Shown here in pieces: positions 59,401-64,000 of a DNA stretch of 64,000 bases. Source of the stretch: Cloeon dipterum (taxonomy: Eukaryota > Arthropoda > Insecta > Ephemeroptera > Baetidae); contig NC_088787.1 of NCBI RefSeq assembly GCF_949628265.1, positions 18,900,501 through 18,964,500 on the forward strand. The letters are read 5' to 3'. Both the position numbers and the translations under genes were made by a program. Below the pieces are notes generated by a model. It made no database searches, had not been told where the DNA came from, and worked only from the letters and a program-made list of their open reading frames with translations. How positions within the stretch are numbered: position 1 is the first letter of the stretch; every line of letters starts with the position of its first letter.

Positions 59401-62400
59401 AATTTCATCACTCAAGATAATCTCAACTTTTTTAGTTCCAAGGGACTGGTTTTACAGATTTTCTAGGAAACAGCCTCGCATTTTTAATCAGGCTTGCTTC
59501 TTTTAAGACCTCTATGGCATCTTGATAACATACTAATAAAACCAATCCAAGAAAAATTACAGAGTACATGAAATCTCCCGTGGAAAGCCCTCAAAGTGAT
59601 CCATGCCATTCATTTGATTTGACAACTTAGTATCTTCATGAAAAATAATTGTTGGCTGGGTGTTAGGTGGCTTGGAAATAGTTCCAAAGCCCTTTTCGCA
59701 ACCCGCCTTGTAATCTTTCCCAATCGTATAACTGCAAGCTACCAAATAAAGTACAAGCAGCAAAGTATTGGGATAAAAAACTGGCTAAGAAGCCATACAC
59801 ACCTTCTCAGTGCCAACAGCCAATCCAATGAGGCTGACGCACTCAATAGTTTTGCCTCTCAAAAGCTTCAGTTCAGTGGATGTAGCGTTCTCAATAATAT
59901 ACTTCAAGCAAGGCATAAGTCGGTCGTAATAAGCCACAAACTGTTCTTCTGACGTGTCAGCCACAGATGCGATAGTTGTGACAACTTGCTCCAGCACCAG
60001 CTTTGTGCCCTTTTCAACTAACTGTTTTAGGAAAAAGAATTAGTACGGAAATTACTAGGTTTAATTCTAATTTACCTCTTTGAACTTGGCGCTGAGAATA
60101 GCCTCCAGTTTGCCCATGATGGCATCCAGGTACTGCGTTAAAATGCCTTTGGGACAGTCTTCGCTGAAATTGACCAAGGCAGCACCTGCATGTGCCTGCA
60201 CGCGGGGATTGGCGTTGTCATCCAAGACCATCAGCAGACCAGGAACAACTTTGTCATGGAATTTCTTCTCAAAACTGGGCGCAAAGTCCGTGGCCATTTG
60301 ACCGACAGCGTTGCATGAGGCGTAGCGCACTCTTGGGTGCTGAACAAATAGGAAATATAAATGACAACTTTAAACATATTTCAACAAGTGCAACTTACCG
60401 GATCTTGCAAATAAGTAAGGACTCCTTCCATGATCTGAGGCAACATTGATTCCATCTGCTTGTGGCATCCTTCACCGACTGCAGAAATCGCCATGAGGGC
60501 CGCGTGCCTGTACTTCCAATCGTTGTTTGCCAGCATTGGAGGGATGTTTTGAATGATGTGCGGCAGCATGGTTTTGCCGCCAAGACCACACGCAAGTCTG
60601 TCCAGGGCGGATTCGGCAACAACGGAGTTGCTGAAAACGAGGGGAATTTCAATTGTACGTGCGTTAAACACTACAAGATTCGCGTATCTTTTATTTTTAA
60701 AAATAAGAACATTCCAGCATTGCAAAAACCCTGAAGTTTTTGAGAAAATGCAGAGCACTGAACTTAAATTTTTTTTTCTCTCCCCAATATCTTGCAAGCA
60801 TTATTATGCACATACATTTCTAATAATTTGTTAGTTAGGCGGGGTGCGAAAAGAGTGGGATCTATTTTCAATCCACCTAACACCCAGCCAATAATTATTT
60901 TTTCATTAAGATATTAAGCTCTCACTCTTCGAATGAATGGCATGAATCACTTTCTGGTGTTTTCACAAGAGATTTGATGTCTTAATTTAGTGTATTACCA
61001 GGATGCCATAGAGGTGTTAAAATGGGCAAGTCGGATGAAAAAAGCGAGGCCGTTTCCCAGAAAATCTGGGAAATCAGTCTCTTAGAGCTTACAAAAACGG
61101 AATTATCTTCTTTTTTTGCTCTTTTTATCCCTGTCCGAGGACCGGAGGACCAGGAAGGGCGCGCACTGCACTAGCACGAATGCTGAAACCCGGGTCCCAA
61201 TAACACCGCGAACGGATAACATGGGCGCACCAAGCCGCACAGGGACCCAGCCTACCGAAGGACCACTTGCCTCCGCACCAAGGACTGCATTGAAACGCTA
61301 GACATTTGTCCCGTGAAGCCAAATCACGCATGCTGGAAAGGTGCAAACCAGCAATGAGATTATGAACTTGCTGCTGAAAACCCAGACAAAAGAGTTGCCT
61401 AAAGACGACCCTCAGGCATTCTACCCGACTTTGACAAAAGAAATAAGTGGACAGGAAAGTCAGGTGATATTGAGGGCAGGAGAAGCGTTTTAAAATTGTA
61501 ACACTACAGGGAAAGGGAAGCGTATTTTTTCACCTATTATCGCTGATTTAGACTCAAAGTGATTTTGTTGCAGATCAGCAGAGCAACTATGCTCCACACC
61601 TCCCCGCATTCAGAACACAACAGATAAATCAAAACATTTTTTTTTGCTCTTTTTATCCCTGTCCGAGGACCGGTAAGGGCGAGCACTGCGCTAGCTAGAA
61701 TGCTGAAACCCGGGTCCCAATAACATTGCGAACGGATAACATGCGCGCACTAGGCCGCACAGGGACCCAGCCCACTGAAGGGGCACTTGCCACTTTTTTG
61801 AAACGCTAGACATTCGTCCCGTGAAGCCAAATCACGCATGCTGGAAAGGTGCAAACCAGCAAGTAGCGAGATAACAGAGGGAAATGAAGATTTAGTACTA
61901 TTGCTTGGAAAAATTGGATCTTGCTTAAAAAATCGTGAATAATTTGAAACAATCTGATTAATTTTTTGAAACTCATTACTCAGCTTCTTTAAGACTTTTT
62001 AATGAGTCCAAAAACCATTGAAAATGGTAGCGAAAGGACAGTAACTGCCACACTTTAAGTATTCCTTAGTTTTGTTTACTTGCTTTGGCCCACGCCCCTA
62101 ACGATTATGACCGCCTGGGTTTAATAAAGAATCTTTTAAAGCCAAATGCAATTCTAAATATAAATCACTTTCCTTGATGAAATTATGTATCTCAATACAA
62201 TTAATTCAATTTTCGAAGAAGAGCATCAAGGAAAAGGCAGACGAGTAGTCAATTTTTCAAATATTTCACCATTCATTCCATGCAGCAAAGATTTCCAATT
62301 ATATTTTTAAGGTTTGTGAATCGCAATTGCAGGGGAAACTCTGTCTTAGAACCGAATGTGAGTCATTTGTTTCCAGTAATTTCATAATAAAACCTTAACC

Positions 62401-63660
62401 AATATCAAGGCTACAAAATTGTTTTTTTCATTCCAATGAATAGTTATTTTGAAATTAAATTGATAATTTAGAAATCGTTTTAATTATCAACAAGTATGAT
62501 GCTCTCCCAAATGTCACAAGTTGTTGTTGTGACCAAACAATTTTTACTAGGTCAAAAATTACCTGTCATTGTCGTCATCTAAAATCTCATCCGCAACACT
62601 CCATTCAAGGTCTTCATCCAAGTCTGTCATCATGAGCAGAACTTGCGGAACAAGCACTGGTATGTATTTTCCTCCAACCTTTCTGAGCATCGCAGGCGCG
62701 GTTTCAGACAAGGTGACAATCACTTCAAGAGCTAGGTGTCTCCAAGCATCTTCTGCATTTGTGTCCGCAACCACCTAATTTAAAAAAAAAAATACTAGCT
62801 TAGTCAAACTTCAGATCAGAGGTAAAATATTTTACCTTCATGCTGATTTCTACAATGGGCTCCAGCTGAGAGCGAAGGAATTTAGGAGTGTTTTCTGCCA
62901 ATTCGATCAAGCATTTGAGCAAGGTGTCATCGTCAGCTTTCTGTATGTTTTCAACCAGAGTGGCCATCATGTGTGGCAGCAGGGTTTCCATATGTTTTAG
63001 AATTGGCATTTCTTTATCATGGATGAGAACGAACGCAGACGCAGCTCGGAAAGCCTCAAACCTGACTGAGTAGTTTGGTGTGTCCAACAAGGACTGTTGG
63101 AGCATCTGCTTAATAAGGTCCAAATAATTTGCTTGCTGGTTGCCAAAGACACCAGGAACCAAACTGGAATCACAGTAGGAATAAAATATTGTCTTTAAGT
63201 CACGCGTTCAATGGCCTACGTAAACATTCGTAGCGCGCTCTCCTTAAGTGCTGGTATTGGTGAGTTAGCACACTCGAAAAGGAACCTGAGGAAATCTGGC
63301 CACTGGTTGTTTCCATCTTCATCAACCATATTCCTGGCAACCTCAGCCACGACATCGCAGACCTTCCTACGCAGGCCATCAGGCTGGTCCCTCTGCACTA
63401 AAAGCAGGATCTGCTCCTTCAGCTGCCCTTGCTGCTCAGGCGTCAGCTGTTGGTGAAAAATAAAATCGTTCACATTGGACAAGGGTCAAGAGGCTAGCTG
63501 TGAAAGTCACCTTGGGGTAGAAGTCCATGAACTCAGAGGCGAAGAGCCGGCGTAGGAGGACGGCGGCCATCTGCCGCATTTCCTCGCTGAGGGCATCATT
63601 CAGGGTGGAATTGAGCAGAAGCGTCACCCTGGACTCAATCGGCACGTTGTTGTACGTTTC
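56413..63660 (-). CDS. IPO5: Importin-5 / karyopherin beta-3, 5' partial
   Basis: HEAT-repeat nuclear import receptor that carries ribosomal proteins and histones into the nucleus and is released by Ran-GTP. Twelve exons: 63660-63511, 63446-63220, 63163-62836, 62774-62563, 60630-60399, 60339-60076, 60021-59803, 59199-58597, 58544-58404, 58284-58135, 58074-57704, 56734-56413. They sum to 3219 nt (1072 aa). Human IPO5 is about 1097 aa, so only about 30 N-terminal residues are missing. Recognisable segments in order are [170 protein letters not shown] and [10 protein letters not shown]. The first exon is not within the window. Introns include 1932 bp at 60631-62562, with two repeats. Confidence 0.95.
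57354..57377 (-). repeat. G-quadruplex-like G tract in importin-5 last intron
   Basis: The plus strand has CC-A-C12-A-CCC-A-CCCC. The minus (coding) strand therefore has GGGG, GGG and G12 runs separated by single T bases, meeting the four-tract rule for an intramolecular G-quadruplex. It lies in the intron between the last two exons. An 11-base G run on the opposite strand is at 57581-57591. Confidence 0.6.
61111..61355 (-). repeat. Dispersed repeat family, copy 2
   Basis: A roughly 245-bp element within the large importin-5 intron, in the same orientation as copy 3, 525 bp away. On the minus strand it starts near TTGCTGGTTTGCACCTTTCC and ends GGACAGGGATAAAAAGAGC followed by A7, which suggests a retroposed, poly(A)-tailed (SINE- or LINE-tail-like) element. 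No tRNA-type A/B boxes or long coding frame were found. No clear target-site duplication is visible. Confidence 0.75.
61637..61862 (-). repeat. Dispersed repeat family, copy 3
   Basis: Closely matches copy 2 through nearly its whole length, including TGCTGAAACCCGGGTCCCAA, GAACGGATAACATG, GCCGCACAGGGACCCAGCC, the block AAATCACGCATGCTGG, and GGTGCAAACCAGCAA. Two short deletions are visible: near the T-rich end (the ACCGGAGGACCAGGAAGG part is shortened) and at the CTCCGCACCAAGGACTGC part, replaced by ACTTTT. The T-run at its left end (A-tail on the minus strand) is preserved. Confidence 0.75.
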
Positions 63661-64000
63661 CTGTGCGAACACGAGGGTAGAGCAATGAATCACGCTGTTT
63701 GAAATGCGCCGCACGCACATGCAGCGCACGCCGTCGTCCGACCCGGACACGCGAGTCAATGACCAGGGTCAAGGTGGCGTCAAGAATTTGAATCACGGCC
63801 TCTCATTCATGCAGTTCGTGGTTCGGGGGTGCGGGGGCTGTGTAAGGACTAGCAAAGGGTCGCCCATGCTGTCAGACCGACCACACCATGTTGGTCATGC
63901 CGACGTGTATGTACGCCCATTTTAAACGTTGGATTGCCGATGAAAGAAAAGGTTACCGGTCTCGGTTATGGTCGAAAATTCGAGTGCGGTTATCAAATTT
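63661..64000. other. Importin-5 intron 1 (window edge)
   Basis: The minus-strand acceptor TTCGCACAG ends at 63661. The conserved importin-5 N-terminus expected upstream (HEAT repeat 1, about 30 residues) is not encoded in any frame between here and 64000, so this is probably intron. The sequence is GC-richer than average and has no other gene I can support. Confidence 0.5.

Noticed and set aside
61125-61346. 73-codon minus-strand frame in repeat copy 2
   Set aside because: Contained in the dispersed repeat and not kept open in the other copies; not a host gene.

Overview
The window is eukaryotic nuclear DNA, almost certainly from an insect. It is AT-rich, its genes are split by many GT-AG introns (often 50-70 bp), and it encodes a CRF-like diuretic hormone (DH44) precursor, a neuropeptide typical of insects and other arthropods. 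The peptide core resembles those of cockroaches and termites, so a non-holometabolous insect is my guess, but I cannot name the species. All gene models were assembled by eye from reading frames, splice signals and remembered family similarity. For each complete gene the exon lengths sum to a multiple of three.

Layout. 1-4.9 kb: no gene seen. 5.2-11.0 kb: a dense housekeeping cluster of DDX52 (+), ARMC7 and HTD2 (both -, with overlapping coding sequences) and DTWD1 (+). DDX52 and HTD2 converge with 45 bp between stop codons, and ARMC7 and DTWD1 diverge from a 248-bp shared promoter. 11.0-17.7 kb: no gene seen. 17.8-40.0 kb: DH44 (+), with a likely TATA/Inr promoter and untranslated exon at 17.8 kb, a roughly 20-kb intron, and four coding exons at 38.0-40.0 kb. 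41.2-41.9 kb: an Mpv17-family gene (-). 42.4-44.9 kb and 46.8-54.6 kb: two tandem choline-phosphate cytidylyltransferase (CCT/Pcyt1) genes (-) with matching internal exons. The upstream copy has two alternative first coding exons, one carrying a nuclear-localisation-like sequence. 56.4-63.7 kb: importin-5 (-), complete except for its first exon, which lies beyond the window.

The genes serve separate processes: rRNA processing (DDX52), tRNA modification (DTWD1), minor-spliceosome function (ARMC7), mitochondrial fatty acid synthesis (HTD2), mitochondrial inner membrane (Mpv17), phosphatidylcholine synthesis (CCT), nuclear import (importin-5) and hormone signalling (DH44). The points most worth following up are the ARMC7/HTD2 overlap, the alternative first exons and divergent motif in the CCT pair, the glycine-rich extension of the DH44 peptide, stop codons embedded in AATAAA signals, and a three-copy dispersed repeat.
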